The notes: generated by a model not told the origin, from the sequence alone. Positions 38,683 through 47,042 are shown, numbered from the stretch's first letter. The stretch is 64,000 nt of DNA from Staphylococcus felis (GCF_003012915.1 NZ_CP027770.1:1054001-1118000), one strand, 5' to 3'. Made by a program: numbers and translations.

Positions 38683-38862
38683 ATGAGAGAAGCTATTATT
38701 AAACTCATTAACTCACAACAAGGTTGCTACGAAATTTATCAAAATACAGGTGTCAGTCAAGGCGTTATTTCAGATTTACGTTCGGGATACCGTACAGTTG
38801 ATGATATTAGTTTAGGCGACGCTGAGAAGCTATATGCGTATGCTTGTCACATAGCAGCATAA
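38683..38862 (+). CDS. Small helix-turn-helix protein
   Basis: A 59-residue protein that is almost entirely one Cro/C1-type HTH: EIYQNTGVSQGVISDLRSGYRTVDDISLGDAEKLYAYA. The recognition helix is about SQGVISDLRSG. Small proteins of this pattern occur alone in staphylococci, outside phages. ATG 38683 follows AAAAGGAAG. It could be an autonomous DNA-binding regulator; its target is unknown. No prophage genes are nearby. Confidence 0.75.
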   Translation: MREAIIKLINSQQGCYEIYQNTGVSQGVISDLRSGYRTVDDISLGDAEKLYAYACHIAA

Positions 38863-38935
38863 CACTATATATCATATTGAAAGTCAGATATTGTATTTAA
38901 CGCTTCAATTAAAGGCCATGTTAATCATTTCATAT

Positions 38936-39273
38936 AAAGAAGCTGAGACATAATATCTCAGTAATCGAAAAGCTTCGAGGTTTTCGTAAGAATTTACGGA
39001 AAATCTCGAAGTTTTCTTATAATGAGATGATTCATTCAATGATACGAAAGTGTCTTTTTTAAAGTGTTTTAATGTAAATTTACATGCATATCACGTCGTA
39101 TTGTTGGCGAGACGCCTGAGGAATAGGATGAGCGTCGAGACCGGGGCGCGACCCATCTCCTAGGAAATGCGAGCCAAACAACACGAATGATTGATAAAAG
39201 AAAAGCATAGAGGTGATTCAATCATGAATCATCTCTACGCTATTATTTTGGGATTGATGTCCCAACTTCTTTT
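38936..39273 (+). repeat. Palindromic repeat family A, copy 4
   Basis: The outer arms AAAGAAGCTGAGACAT and ATGTCCCAACTTCTTTTAT pair; the 5' extra hairpin CTTCGAGGTTTTCG/CTCGAAG seen in copy 2 is also present. The core with CGTATTGTTGGCGAGACG and GAGCCAAACAACACG is conserved, with one changed base on the right arm. It separates the HTH gene from the convergent aldehyde dehydrogenase and may terminate both. Confidence 0.85.
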
Positions 39274-39290
39274 ATAATTCAGTCATCTAT

Positions 39291-40778
39291 TTAGAAGAAA
39301 CCTTTTGTTTCATTACTAATATCGATGTAGATATTTTTAACTTGTTGATAGTTTTGAATTGCGGATTTGTACGTTTCACGACCGATACCGGATTTTTTAT
39401 AACCACCAAATGGGGCACCTTCAAGTACTTGGTTATACGTATTAATCCACACACGTCCTGTGCGAACATTTTTAGCAATGTTTAATGCACGATTGATGTT
39501 AGTTGAGAAGACACCACCAGCAAGCCCATACTCAGAGTCATTTGCAATAGCAATGGCTTCTTGATCATCTTTTATCTTGATTACAGTTAAAACAGGTCCA
39601 AATATTTCTTCTTGCGCCAGTTTATTGTTGTTATCATCTACTTCGATAATTGTTGGCTCAAAGAAATAACCTTTATCTAAGCCGTTATCTGTAATACGTT
39701 GACCACCTACTAAAATGTTAGCGCCATTTTCTTTTGCATAATCAATATAGCTTTGAATTTTATCGATTTGTGCTTGACCCGTTTGAGAACCCATTTGTGT
39801 ATGAATATCTAGTGGGTCACCTACTTTAATTTTTTTAAATGCGTCAACAAGTTTTGGCATTAATTCATCATAAATAGCTTCGTGCACAAGGAGTCTTGAA
39901 CCTGCACTACATACTTCACCTTGATTGAATAAAATTCCTAATTGGATACCTTCTAAAGCAACGTCTAAGTTAGCATCATCTAAAATGATATTTGCACTTT
40001 TACCACCTAGTTCTAAAGTTGCTGGAACGATGCGCTTAGCACCGGCTTCTGCAACTTGGTATCCGACATCAGTTGAACCAGTGAATGACAATTTATCAAC
40101 GCCTTCATGATTGAAAATAGCATTACCAGATTCAGAGCCTTTTCCAGTAACAATATTGACAACACCTGCTGGTAGAACTTCTTGGAATATTTTGGCTAAT
40201 TCAATTAAGCTCAAAGGCGTTGTAGATGATGGTTGAATGACAACAGTATTACCTGCAGCAAGTGCTGGACCTAACTTCCAAGAGGCTAATAACATTGGGA
40301 AATTCCATGCTACAACAGCACCGACAACTCCAATAGGTTCGTGTTGGATTAAGCTCATTGTATGATCGTCAATATTGTTCAATGTTCCTTCGTCAGTGTC
40401 TGCAACACTAGCAAAATATTGGTAGTGTCTGGCTGCTAAAGGAATATCAAGTGCTGAAGATTCGCGATATGCTTTACCTGTATTTAAACTTTCGACAGTC
40501 GCAAAGAAATCATTTTTTTCAACAATTTTCTCATTGATTTTACGTAACATATCTGAGCGTTCTTGCTTTGATTTACGGCTCCATTCAGGGAAAGCTTTTT
40601 GAGCTGCCTCTACTGCTTTGTCTACATCACTCTCATTTGCTTTAGCGACTTTAGAGAGTTGTTCACCAGTTGCTGGATTATATACATCTAAATATTCACC
40701 TGACTGTGGTTGAACAAATTCTCCACCAATAAATAAATCATATTGTTCAGAAATATAGTCTCTTATATTGATAGCCAT
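39291..40778 (-). CDS. aldA: Aldehyde dehydrogenase (AldA-like)
   Basis: A 495-residue NAD(P)-dependent aldehyde dehydrogenase. Motifs: [20 protein letters not shown] (cofactor region), FTGSTDVG, the general base Glu in [10 protein letters not shown], the catalytic Cys in [12 protein letters not shown] and EEIFGPVL. The similarity to betaine and AldA-type enzymes is strong, but there is no betaine gene nearby, so general aldehyde oxidation is the safer call. SD GGGAGG precedes ATG 40778. Monocistronic; a stem GATTGCT/AGCAATC lies upstream at about 40835-40860. Confidence 0.92.
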   Translation of the reverse strand: MAINIRDYISEQYDLFIGGEFVQPQSGEYLDVYNPATGEQLSKVAKANESDVDKAVEAAQKAFPEWSRKSKQERSDMLRKINEKIVEKNDFFATVESLNTGKAYRESSALDIPLAARHYQYFASVADTDEGTLNNIDDHTMSLIQHEPIGVVGAVVAWNFPMLLASWKLGPALAAGNTVVIQPSSTTPLSLIELAKIFQEVLPAGVVNIVTGKGSESGNAIFNHEGVDKLSFTGSTDVGYQVAEAGAKRIVPATLELGGKSANIILDDANLDVALEGIQLGILFNQGEVCSAGSRLLVHEAIYDELMPKLVDAFKKIKVGDPLDIHTQMGSQTGQAQIDKIQSYIDYAKENGANILVGGQRITDNGLDKGYFFEPTIIEVDDNNNKLAQEEIFGPVLTVIKIKDDQEAIAIANDSEYGLAGGVFSTNINRALNIAKNVRTGRVWINTYNQVLEGAPFGGYKKSGIGRETYKSAIQNYQQVKNIYIDISNETKGFF

Positions 40779-41029
40779 CGTTATGACCTCCCTTAAGTTT
40801 AACGTACAGTTATTAATCTATGAATCTGTTTGTTGATTGCTCTAACTCTAAAGCAATCAATCATCTTTCAATTTAATTGTAACGAGCGACATTTGAAAGG
40901 TAAACTAATTTGACTTATTTGATAAGAGGGAATCCTCAAAACAGTAGCAAAATCGTTCTTGTTTAATAAAATGAAATTGCGTTATTGTAGTTTGAATAAT
41001 GGAAGAGGTTTCAATATAAAAGTTCAAAA
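40779..41029. other. Upstream region of aldA
   Basis: Holds an inverted repeat TTGATTGCT / AAGCAATCAA (about 40833-40862) that could be an operator for aldA. No coding region that I can support. Confidence 0.4.
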
Positions 41030-41314
41030 AAATAGATTTCCGCCGAAGCGAAAACCTATTTATTGGGGAAAGAGAAGTCTGAGAGCGACAAAAACTCAAA
41101 CTTCCAACATTGTAACTATGAGTTTATGGAAGACTCAAGTTAGAAAATGACTGACACCTAGCTAGTATATGATTCGACAGTGAAGTTATCAATCGTCACA
41201 TGTTTCAATCATATAGAGGTTATGACAAAAGCAATTAGAATGGAATCATAATTTTATTTAATTCAATGATTGATTCTATCATAAAATAAAAAGTTGCTTT
41301 ATATCAATCCTCTA
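41030..41314 (-). ncRNA. Candidate Fur-controlled small RNA, minus-strand unit
   Basis: A consensus-like promoter reads leftward: TTTACA (41344-41349), 17 bp, TATAAT (41321-41326). No gene follows, and about 285 nt later the hairpin AAATAGGTTTTCGC / GCGGAAATCTATTT is followed by a run of T on the minus strand (41030-41062), an intrinsic terminator. A Fur-box-like sequence touches the -35. The RNA would carry a C-rich stretch (CTTTCCCC). Staphylococcal IsrR is a Fur-controlled RNA that acts on nitrate respiration, but identity with it is not shown. Confidence 0.35.
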
Positions 41315-41349
41315 AAATGCATTATATAGTAATGATTACGATTTGTAAA

Positions 41350-41364
41350 TGATAATGATTCTCT
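41350..41364. promoter_or_regulatory. Fur-box-like site between divergent candidate transcripts
   Basis: TGATAATGATTCTCT matches 13 of 15 positions of the Fur consensus TGATAATNATTATCA. A second palindrome, GTAATGATTAC (about 41329-41339), lies in the spacer of the leftward promoter. TATAAT at 41371-41376 could be a rightward -10, though no good -35 accompanies it. Confidence 0.5.
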
Positions 41365-41382
41365 AAATAATATAATTTTCTA

Positions 41383-41619
41383 ATACTTCAGTTGTAGTTG
41401 AAGTCCAATCTTTTGTACGATGTGAAAAAGTGGCTTATCAGATATGATATATACAGAACAGTTAATTCACTATTCCCATTAAAACTGTTCAATAGATGTA
41501 AGATGATATACACCCTATGTAATATCCCAAAGACCTCCTTAAAAGTTTATAATAGGACAAAGTTGATTAAAGTTGATTTTCGAACGCTAATGCACAAACC
41601 CCATGCATTAGCGTTTTTT
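41383..41619 (+). ncRNA. Candidate small RNA, plus-strand unit with anti-SD patch
   Basis: From a possible TATAAT at 41371 the sequence runs without a credible gene to a strong terminator. It contains several C-rich patches (TTCCCATT, CACCC, ATCCC) and ACCTCCTT at 41533-41540, the exact complement of a strong ribosome site, then a terminator loop with ACCCC. This is the layout of an RNA that blocks translation of targets. Evidence is compositional only; the promoter is weak. Confidence 0.35.
41583..41619 (+). terminator. Strong terminator without an annotated gene before it
   Basis: AACGCTAATGCA and TGCATTAGCGTT form a perfect 12-bp stem with a 9-base loop, followed by a run of T. The nearest upstream plus-strand gene is over 2.5 kb away, so it must serve a transcript from the gene-free region. 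Confidence 0.85.
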
Positions 41620-41654
41620 GTCGTTTCAAAAAATAAAACGTTGTTGAATAACTA

Positions 41655-41926
41655 AAGCGCAATCTCAACAACCTTGTGATAGACGGTGTTTCGCATGCAG
41701 AGTTTTCGGCATAACTTCGCAATTCTTCAAAATTTGGGGAACAATTTTTTGAATTGCTCGAGTTATGCTCAAACTCTAAGCGCATGTTCAACAACCTTGA
41801 TAAACGGTGTTTCGATTGCTGACTTCTCAACAGAACTACACAGTTTCACAAAATTTGAGGAACAATTTTGTTCACTGCTAGGTTCTGCTCGAAGTCAAAG
41901 CGCAATCTCAACAACCTTGTGATCCT
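41655..41926. repeat. Tandem hairpin repeat, about 2.2 units of 120-123 bp
   Basis: Units begin at 41655, 41778 and, partially, 41898 with AAGCGCA followed by CAACAACCTTG. The first two contain hairpins at about 41699-41777 (GCATAAC ... GTTATGC) and 41820-41896 (CAGAAC ... GTTCTG). The segments AAGCGC(..)CAACAACCTTG, CGGTGTTTCG and the loop GGAACAATTTT are conserved, but the outer arms differ between the units while remaining complementary. No reading frame in it is supported. Confidence 0.85.
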
Positions 41927-41952
41927 ATTTGAATTTGGAGTGTGGTAAGATA

Positions 41953-41981
41953 TTGTTTGTATACATACACCATACAAACAA
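41953..41981. promoter_or_regulatory. Perfect inverted repeat before an EIIC-like gene
   Basis: TTGTTTGTAT (41953-41962) and ATACAAACAA (41972-41981) are perfect 10-bp arms 9 bp apart, ending just before the ribosome site of the gene at 41995. This has the shape of a dimeric repressor operator; the regulator is not nearby. Confidence 0.65.
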
Positions 41982-41994
41982 AAGGGGGAAAAAG

Positions 41995-43002
41995 ATGAAA
42001 AAGTTATTGTATCGTTGGTTCATTGAGGGCTTGAGGTATATGACGTTAGGTCTGTTTAGCTCTCTTATTATTGGATTAATACTTGAAACGATTGGAAAAC
42101 AAACGATTCTACCACAGTTAGATTTAAGTTTTTTAGTCGATGTGGGGAATGTTGCTAAAAGTCTGACGGGTGCTGCAATTGGTGCAGCGATTGCGTATGG
42201 TCTAAAAAGTAAGCCACTTGTTATATTTTCTTCAGTTGTTGTAGGCATGTTAGGGTATGATACCTTTAGTGGTGGTGCAGTAGGAGCATTTGTAGCTTCA
42301 CTCATCGTTGTAGAGTTGAGTCGTTTTTATGCAAGTAAAACAAAAATAGATATTATTATTACACCATTGATTTCTTTAATAGCGGGTGGCGTTATCGCTA
42401 AGTTTCTTGGCCCTATTTTAAATCAATTGATGACAGCAATTGGTAAAATGATTATAGTTGCCACTGATCAACAACCCTTTATCATGGGGATGATTGTTGC
42501 TGTCATATTTGGACTATGTTTGACAGCGCCTATCTCAAGTGCAGCGCTTGCTTTAATGTTAGACTTATCTGGTTTAGCAGCTGGTGCAGCTACGATAGGA
42601 TGCGTCTGTCAAATGGTGGGATTTGCAGTTACAGGATACAAAGACAATGGAATAGGGGGCTTGATTTCAATCGGTATCGGCACAAGTATGTTACAAGTGC
42701 CTAACATTCTTATGAAACCATTGATATTGATTCCGCCTACATTTGCGAGTGCAGTGATTGCACCTATTATGACGACTTTCTTTCCTATGTCGAATAATGC
42801 AGCAGGAGCTGGAATGGGAACGAGTGGATTAGTGGGACAAATTATGACGATTTATACGATGGGTCATTCCCCATCTACATATAGTTTAATTTTGATCTTC
42901 CATTTTGTTTTGCCTGCATTTGTAACATGGGTCATTTATAGAATGATGGTAAAGCAACAATGGATTAAGTCAGGAGACCAAACGATACGCACCTCTTTAT
43001 AA
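41995..43002 (+). CDS. PfoR/PTS EIIC-like membrane permease
   Basis: A 335-residue polytopic protein of the PTS_EIIC_2 family, the third such gene in the window. Shared features include GAAIGAAIAYGLKSKP, DLSGLAAGAATIG and the glycine-rich NNAAGAGMGTSGLVGQI. The longest frame begins at 41929 inside the tandem repeat; ATG 41995 follows AAGGGGG and gives a natural N terminus (MKKLLYRWFIEGLRY). The operator-like repeat at 41953-41981 suggests regulation by a ligand-responsive repressor. Substrate unknown. Confidence 0.78.
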   Translation: MKKLLYRWFIEGLRYMTLGLFSSLIIGLILETIGKQTILPQLDLSFLVDVGNVAKSLTGAAIGAAIAYGLKSKPLVIFSSVVVGMLGYDTFSGGAVGAFVASLIVVELSRFYASKTKIDIIITPLISLIAGGVIAKFLGPILNQLMTAIGKMIIVATDQQPFIMGMIVAVIFGLCLTAPISSAALALMLDLSGLAAGAATIGCVCQMVGFAVTGYKDNGIGGLISIGIGTSMLQVPNILMKPLILIPPTFASAVIAPIMTTFFPMSNNAAGAGMGTSGLVGQIMTIYTMGHSPSTYSLILIFHFVLPAFVTWVIYRMMVKQQWIKSGDQTIRTSL

Positions 43003-43181
43003 AGAATATAATTTAGAATGGCGAAGTTTCTCAAAATCCTTAATGGCAAAGTAACAGCTTAAATGAAAAATAATTAAAATGACAATAAATTTAAAATATT
43101 TGTGAAGTTTTGAATGATAACGTCTCACGATCCGTTTCAATTGTTAAAATAAAATAAAAAAACAAAGGGAGTGGTTTGACG

Positions 43182-44696
43182 ATGAGTCAATCATCTACTA
43201 GTACATTCAAGCCTTTATGGTTAATCATTAGCTTTATTGTATTAATAGGCATCATGTTGTTACCTGTTACACATAATCTACCTTTAATGGGAAGGGCTGC
43301 ACTGGCAATATTAGCATTCGCGGTGATTTTATGGGTGACAGAAGCAGTGAGTTATCCCGTTTCGGCTACATTAATTATGGGGCTTATCATTATCTTATTA
43401 GGCTTTAGCCCTGTTCAAAATTTGTCAGAGAGTTTAGGAAATCCACAAGCTGGAGGCGAGATACTAAAGGGGTCTGACTTATTTGGAACGAGTAACGCCT
43501 TAAAGCTTGCATTTAGTGGTTTTTCTTCAAGTGCTGTAGCCCTTGTTGCAGCAGCGTTATTTTTAGCAACCGCTATGCAAGTTACTCATTTACATAAGCG
43601 ATTGGCTTTGTGGGTGTTGATGCTTGTAGGCAATAAGACTAAAAATATTGTCATCGGTGCAATTTTGGTAGCGATTATTTTAGCATTTTTCGTGCCATCC
43701 GCAACAGCTCGTGCGGGTGCCGTTGTTCCTATTCTTTTAGGAATGGTTGCTGCATTTGGTGTAGGAAAAGAGAGTAAACTTGCAGCACTATTAGTGATTA
43801 CAGCAGTACAAGCTGTGTCTATTTGGAATGTTGGTATTAAAACAGCTGCTGCTCAAAATATTGTTGCTGTCAATTTTATTAATGGTCAGCTGGGTCAGGA
43901 CATTTCTTGGGGTGAATGGTTTTTATATGCAGCACCATGGGCTGTAATAATGTCTATTATCCTATACTTTATTATGTTGAAAGTCGTTCCGCCAGAACAA
44001 CAAGCAATTGAAGGCGGTAAAGAACTTGTTAAAAAACAGCTAGATGAGCTAGGTCCGATTAAACCGAAAGAATGGCGATTAATTATCATTTCCATTCTGC
44101 TTTTGCTGATGTGGTCAACTGAAAAAATATTACACCCTATTGATTCGTCTTCAATAACGATTATCGCACTTGCATTTATGTTATTACCTAAAGTGGGAAT
44201 CATGAGTTGGAAAGAAGCAGAAAGTCGTATACCATGGGGGACAATCATTGTTTTTGGTGTAGGGATTTCATTAGGTACTGTATTATTACAGACAAATGCG
44301 GCACAATGGTTAAGTGACCAAACATTTGGGTTGATTGGATTAAAAGGTATGCCAATTGTCGCAACCATCGCGATTATATCTTTATTTAATATATTAATAC
44401 ATCTAGGCTTTGCAAGTGCAACAAGTTTAGCGTCTGCGCTCATTCCAGTGTTTATTTCGCTGACAACAACGATAAATCTAGGTGATCAATCTATTGGTTT
44501 TGTCCTAATTCAACAATTTGTCATTAGTTTTGGATTTTTATTACCTGTGAGCTCTCCTCAAGGGATGTTAGCTTATGGAACTGAAACATTTACGGTTAAG
44601 GACTTCTTGAAGGTAGGTATACCCATCACTGTCATTGGCTATCTGTTAGTTATTATTTTGAGTATGACTTATTGGAAATGGATTGGATTGTTATAA
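43182..44696 (+). CDS. Dicarboxylate/anion symporter, DASS (SLC13) family
   Basis: A 504-residue membrane protein with about 12 helices. Family marks include AFAVILWVTEAVSYPVSATL near the N terminus, the SATARAGAVVPILLG segment and SFGFLLPVSSPQGMLAYG near the C terminus. It is like YflS/CitT-type malate, 2-oxoglutarate or citrate carriers; the exact substrate cannot be told. ATG 43182 is about 10 bp after GGGAG and is preferred over TTG 43176. The tiny gene at 44744 follows after 47 bp. Confidence 0.88.
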   Translation: MSQSSTSTFKPLWLIISFIVLIGIMLLPVTHNLPLMGRAALAILAFAVILWVTEAVSYPVSATLIMGLIIILLGFSPVQNLSESLGNPQAGGEILKGSDLFGTSNALKLAFSGFSSSAVALVAAALFLATAMQVTHLHKRLALWVLMLVGNKTKNIVIGAILVAIILAFFVPSATARAGAVVPILLGMVAAFGVGKESKLAALLVITAVQAVSIWNVGIKTAAAQNIVAVNFINGQLGQDISWGEWFLYAAPWAVIMSIILYFIMLKVVPPEQQAIEGGKELVKKQLDELGPIKPKEWRLIIISILLLLMWSTEKILHPIDSSSITIIALAFMLLPKVGIMSWKEAESRIPWGTIIVFGVGISLGTVLLQTNAAQWLSDQTFGLIGLKGMPIVATIAIISLFNILIHLGFASATSLASALIPVFISLTTTINLGDQSIGFVLIQQFVISFGFLLPVSSPQGMLAYGTETFTVKDFLKVGIPITVIGYLLVIILSMTYWKWIGLL

Positions 44697-44743
44697 AGGC
44701 GCTACGAATACAGGAATAATTAAACAAAAGGGAGGAACATGAA

Positions 44744-44923
44744 ATGAATAAACGTTATTTAAAGTTATTGGTTTTGTATGTTGTAAGTAGTGGTGTGTCG
44801 TCTATTGTAGGACGGTTTGTTTCATCAAATCGATTTGTGAAATGTTTGCTTGAAACGACAGTGAGCTTTGGGGTGTTTTCATATGGATTAAAAGTAATGA
44901 AACGTAGAAGTATGGATCGCTAA
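44744..44923 (+). CDS. Small hydrophobic protein of unknown function
   Basis: A 59-codon frame with a strong ribosome site (GGGAGG, 8 bp before ATG). It encodes one or two membrane segments (YLKLLVLYVVSSGVSSIVG; VSFGVFSYGLKVM) between basic ends (MNKR..., KRRSMDR). The SD quality and the position between two transporter genes suggest that it is a real gene. No family recognised. Confidence 0.6.
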   Translation: MNKRYLKLLVLYVVSSGVSSIVGRFVSSNRFVKCLLETTVSFGVFSYGLKVMKRRSMDR

Positions 44924-45023
44924 ATCGTGGCATAGCTATATTATCTGTCAGCGCATGTTAATTGATGATAGACGGTATTCATAAATATCTTAAAACGAAA
45001 AAAGAGTATATGGAGGTCTTGAA

Positions 45024-45839
45024 ATGGGGATGAGTAAACCAACCAAATCTGTGAGCGATACATTTAGCTCTCGACAAACAGTAGAAAGTATTGTGGAATC
45101 AGTTGCAATGAAAGAAGTATTGTTAGATAAAGCGATGCCACGATACATATTAAAGTCAATGATGTCGGGTTTTCTCTTAACGATTGTAACTGTATTTATG
45201 CTTGCGATGAAGACACAAATGCATGATGCATTGCCTGGTGTTGTCAATTTAATGGGAGCGATTGCATTTAGTATTGCTTTAGTATTTATTGTATTAACAC
45301 ATTCTGAGTTGTTGACGAGTAATTTCATGTATCTCACTGTCGGAATGTATTATCGCACTATTACAATTGCGAAATCGACGTGGTTATTTTTTGTTTGTTT
45401 CCTGGGAAATATTTTAGGTGCTTTTGTCTTATTTATTATGATGTTTTTTACAAAAGTAATGACACCTGAAATGATTGCGGCATTAACAACAACTGTTGAT
45501 GCTAAGACAATTGAACCCACTTGGTATGCTATTTTAGTGAAAGCGATATTTGCTAACTTTTTTATCAATATTGGGATTTATGTGTCTATGCAATTTAAAG
45601 ATGGTTTATCAAAAACATTTTTTATCGCAATAGGTGTCATTATCTTTGTATTTATGGCATATGAACACGTTGTATATAATGCAGGTTTATTTGTAGGGAT
45701 GCTCTTTTATAATGTAGATGCTATGTCGTGGTTAGGTGTCCTAAAAAATATTGTATTTGCATTTATCGGTAACTTTATCGGTGGTGGGATTATGATTGGG
45801 CTACTTTATGCATACTTGAACGGATCTCGCCAAAAGTAG
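45024..45839 (+). CDS. Formate/nitrite transporter (FNT family)
   Basis: A 271-residue pentameric-channel family protein with six helices. Typical segments are SELLTSNFMYLTVGMYYR, FLGNILGAFV, and GMLFYNVDAMSWLGVLKNIVFAFIGNFIGGGIMIG. It could export formate made by PflB or move nitrite for the nitrate pathway; the sequence does not decide. ATG 45024 follows GGAGG by 7 bp. It has its own terminator. No NreC-type site is visible in front of it, which makes a separate control likely. Confidence 0.9.
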   Translation: MGMSKPTKSVSDTFSSRQTVESIVESVAMKEVLLDKAMPRYILKSMMSGFLLTIVTVFMLAMKTQMHDALPGVVNLMGAIAFSIALVFIVLTHSELLTSNFMYLTVGMYYRTITIAKSTWLFFVCFLGNILGAFVLFIMMFFTKVMTPEMIAALTTTVDAKTIEPTWYAILVKAIFANFFINIGIYVSMQFKDGLSKTFFIAIGVIIFVFMAYEHVVYNAGLFVGMLFYNVDAMSWLGVLKNIVFAFIGNFIGGGIMIGLLYAYLNGSRQK

Positions 45840-45851
45840 TGATAGATTGAT

Positions 45852-45908
45852 AAAAGAGACGAAATCAAAGTACAAACGATGTATCAGTACTTTGGTTTTG
45901 TCTCTTTT
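45852..45908 (+). terminator. Terminator of the FNT gene
   Basis: AAAAGAGACGAAA..AAAGTAC pairs with GTACTTT..TTTTGTCTCTTTT, a stem of more than 15 bp with T-rich end. Confidence 0.85.
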
Positions 45909-46002
45909 GTGCTGTTATTGAATGGTGAGCTTAATTATTTTGAGTCATATCATATTTCTGCTAATCTATAATTACTGAAATAATCAAAAAGGGGGCAGTT
46001 TA

Positions 46003-46548
46003 ATGTCTAATGAAATAATTCGAATGGCCACATTACAAGATGCTGAGGCACTTCAAGAGCTCATGTATCGTGCATTTACACCTTTAAGAGAAGTCGGTAT
46101 TGAATGGCCCTCTGTCAATGCAGATATTGAGATGATCGAAAAGAATATTAAGTACAATACGGCGTTAGTTTTGGAAAAAGAGGGGCGTATTATCTCAACG
46201 TTATCAATACGCTATCCTTGGGAACCTAAAGATGCCGTCTCAAAATATCCTTTTGTATGGTGGTTTGCTACAGATCCAGATTATGCTGGACAAGGATATG
46301 GCAACCAAATGATGACTTATGTTGAAGAGACGATTTTAAGAGATACGTTAAAAGCACCAGCAGTCGTTTTAGGTACATCTGCACGTAAAATGGCATGGTT
46401 AAAAGATGTTTATGCTAAGCGCGGCTATGAAACATTTTTTGAAAAAGAAGATGAAACTGGTGATATTGGTGCGATGATGGTCAAAGTTTTAATACCAGAA
46501 CGTTATAATAAAGAATTATTAGAAACACCACCATGGTTTCGAGAATAG
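46003..46548 (+). CDS. GNAT-family N-acetyltransferase
   Basis: A 181-residue acetyl-CoA-dependent transferase. The core shows ATLQDAEALQELMYRAF, an acetyl-CoA binding stretch FATDPDYAGQGYGNQMMTYVEE (Q/RxxGxG/A form QGYGNQ) and a C-terminal VLGTSARKMAWLKDVYAKRGYE. ATG 46003 follows AAGGGGG. Stand-alone gene; the acceptor is unknown. A B element lies just after it. Confidence 0.88.
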   Translation: MSNEIIRMATLQDAEALQELMYRAFTPLREVGIEWPSVNADIEMIEKNIKYNTALVLEKEGRIISTLSIRYPWEPKDAVSKYPFVWWFATDPDYAGQGYGNQMMTYVEETILRDTLKAPAVVLGTSARKMAWLKDVYAKRGYETFFEKEDETGDIGAMMVKVLIPERYNKELLETPPWFRE

Positions 46549-46603
46549 AAACATATGAAACTATTATGAGAGATATTGTCAATTCAGCGATGCGTGTTTT
46601 AAA

Positions 46604-46902
46604 GGCTCTCAGTCAAATTGGATTGGTCGCATTAAATTAAGGCGTTATGCAATAATGGATTGCTTAACGCCTTTTTCGTTGTGTGATTATAAAGTCTTGA
46701 ACATTAATGCCTCTTTTAATACGACATAAATCAGTAAAATTGAGTTGGTAAAACATACTTTATAATTTAGGGGTGTGAATAAATATAGCACATTTGATTG
46801 ATTCCTAAGCCGAGACTTCTGAGGCGCCTAGAAAAGCGAGTCTTTATGGAACAATCAAATAAATGAAATTATTTATACACCAGTCCGATTTATTATAGAA
46901 CC
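46604..46902 (+). repeat. MITE-like repeat family B, copy 3
   Basis: A 299-bp element from GGCTCTCAGTCAAATTGG to TTATTATAGAACC, flanked by the 8-bp duplication GTTTTAAA (46596-46603 and 46903-46910). Nearly identical to copy 1 with a few base changes. It has landed only 17 bp from the first NreC site of the nir operon, without disrupting it. Confidence 0.92.
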
Positions 46903-46926
46903 GTTTTAAATGCAAAGTATCAAAAC

Positions 46927-46965
46927 TAGGGAATCCCCTGAAGCTACAGGCTAGGGGATTCCCTA
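46927..46965 (+). promoter_or_regulatory. Paired NreC boxes of the sirB-nirBD operon
   Basis: Box 1 TAGGGAATCCCCTG (46927-46940) and box 2 TAGGGGATTCCCTA (46952-46965). Box 2 fits the NreC consensus TRGGGN4CCCYA completely. The boxes start 25 bp apart. The two are also complementary to each other, so the region can form a 14-bp hairpin followed by TTTTTT and might double as a terminator. A likely -10 is TACAAT at about 47014. Confidence 0.75.
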
Positions 46966-47042
46966 GTTTTTTGCTTATATGTGAATTTCATCACATATTG
47001 TCTCAAGAATCATTTACAATGTAAGTGAGAGGGGTGAAAAAA

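Noticed and set aside
41686..41922. Open reading frames on both strands across the tandem repeat (also 41567-41830 minus and 41398-41655 plus)
   Set aside because: No ribosome sites, odd composition, and they follow the repeat and hairpin structure rather than a protein family.
41655..41926. CRISPR-like array
   Set aside because: Only about two units of 120-123 bp, internal hairpins with divergent arms, no short spacer pattern and no cas genes.
46927..46965. Simple intrinsic terminator only
   Set aside because: The hairpin has a T run, but both halves match the NreC consensus and precede an NreC-type operon, so an operator role is more likely; dual function was kept as a finding.
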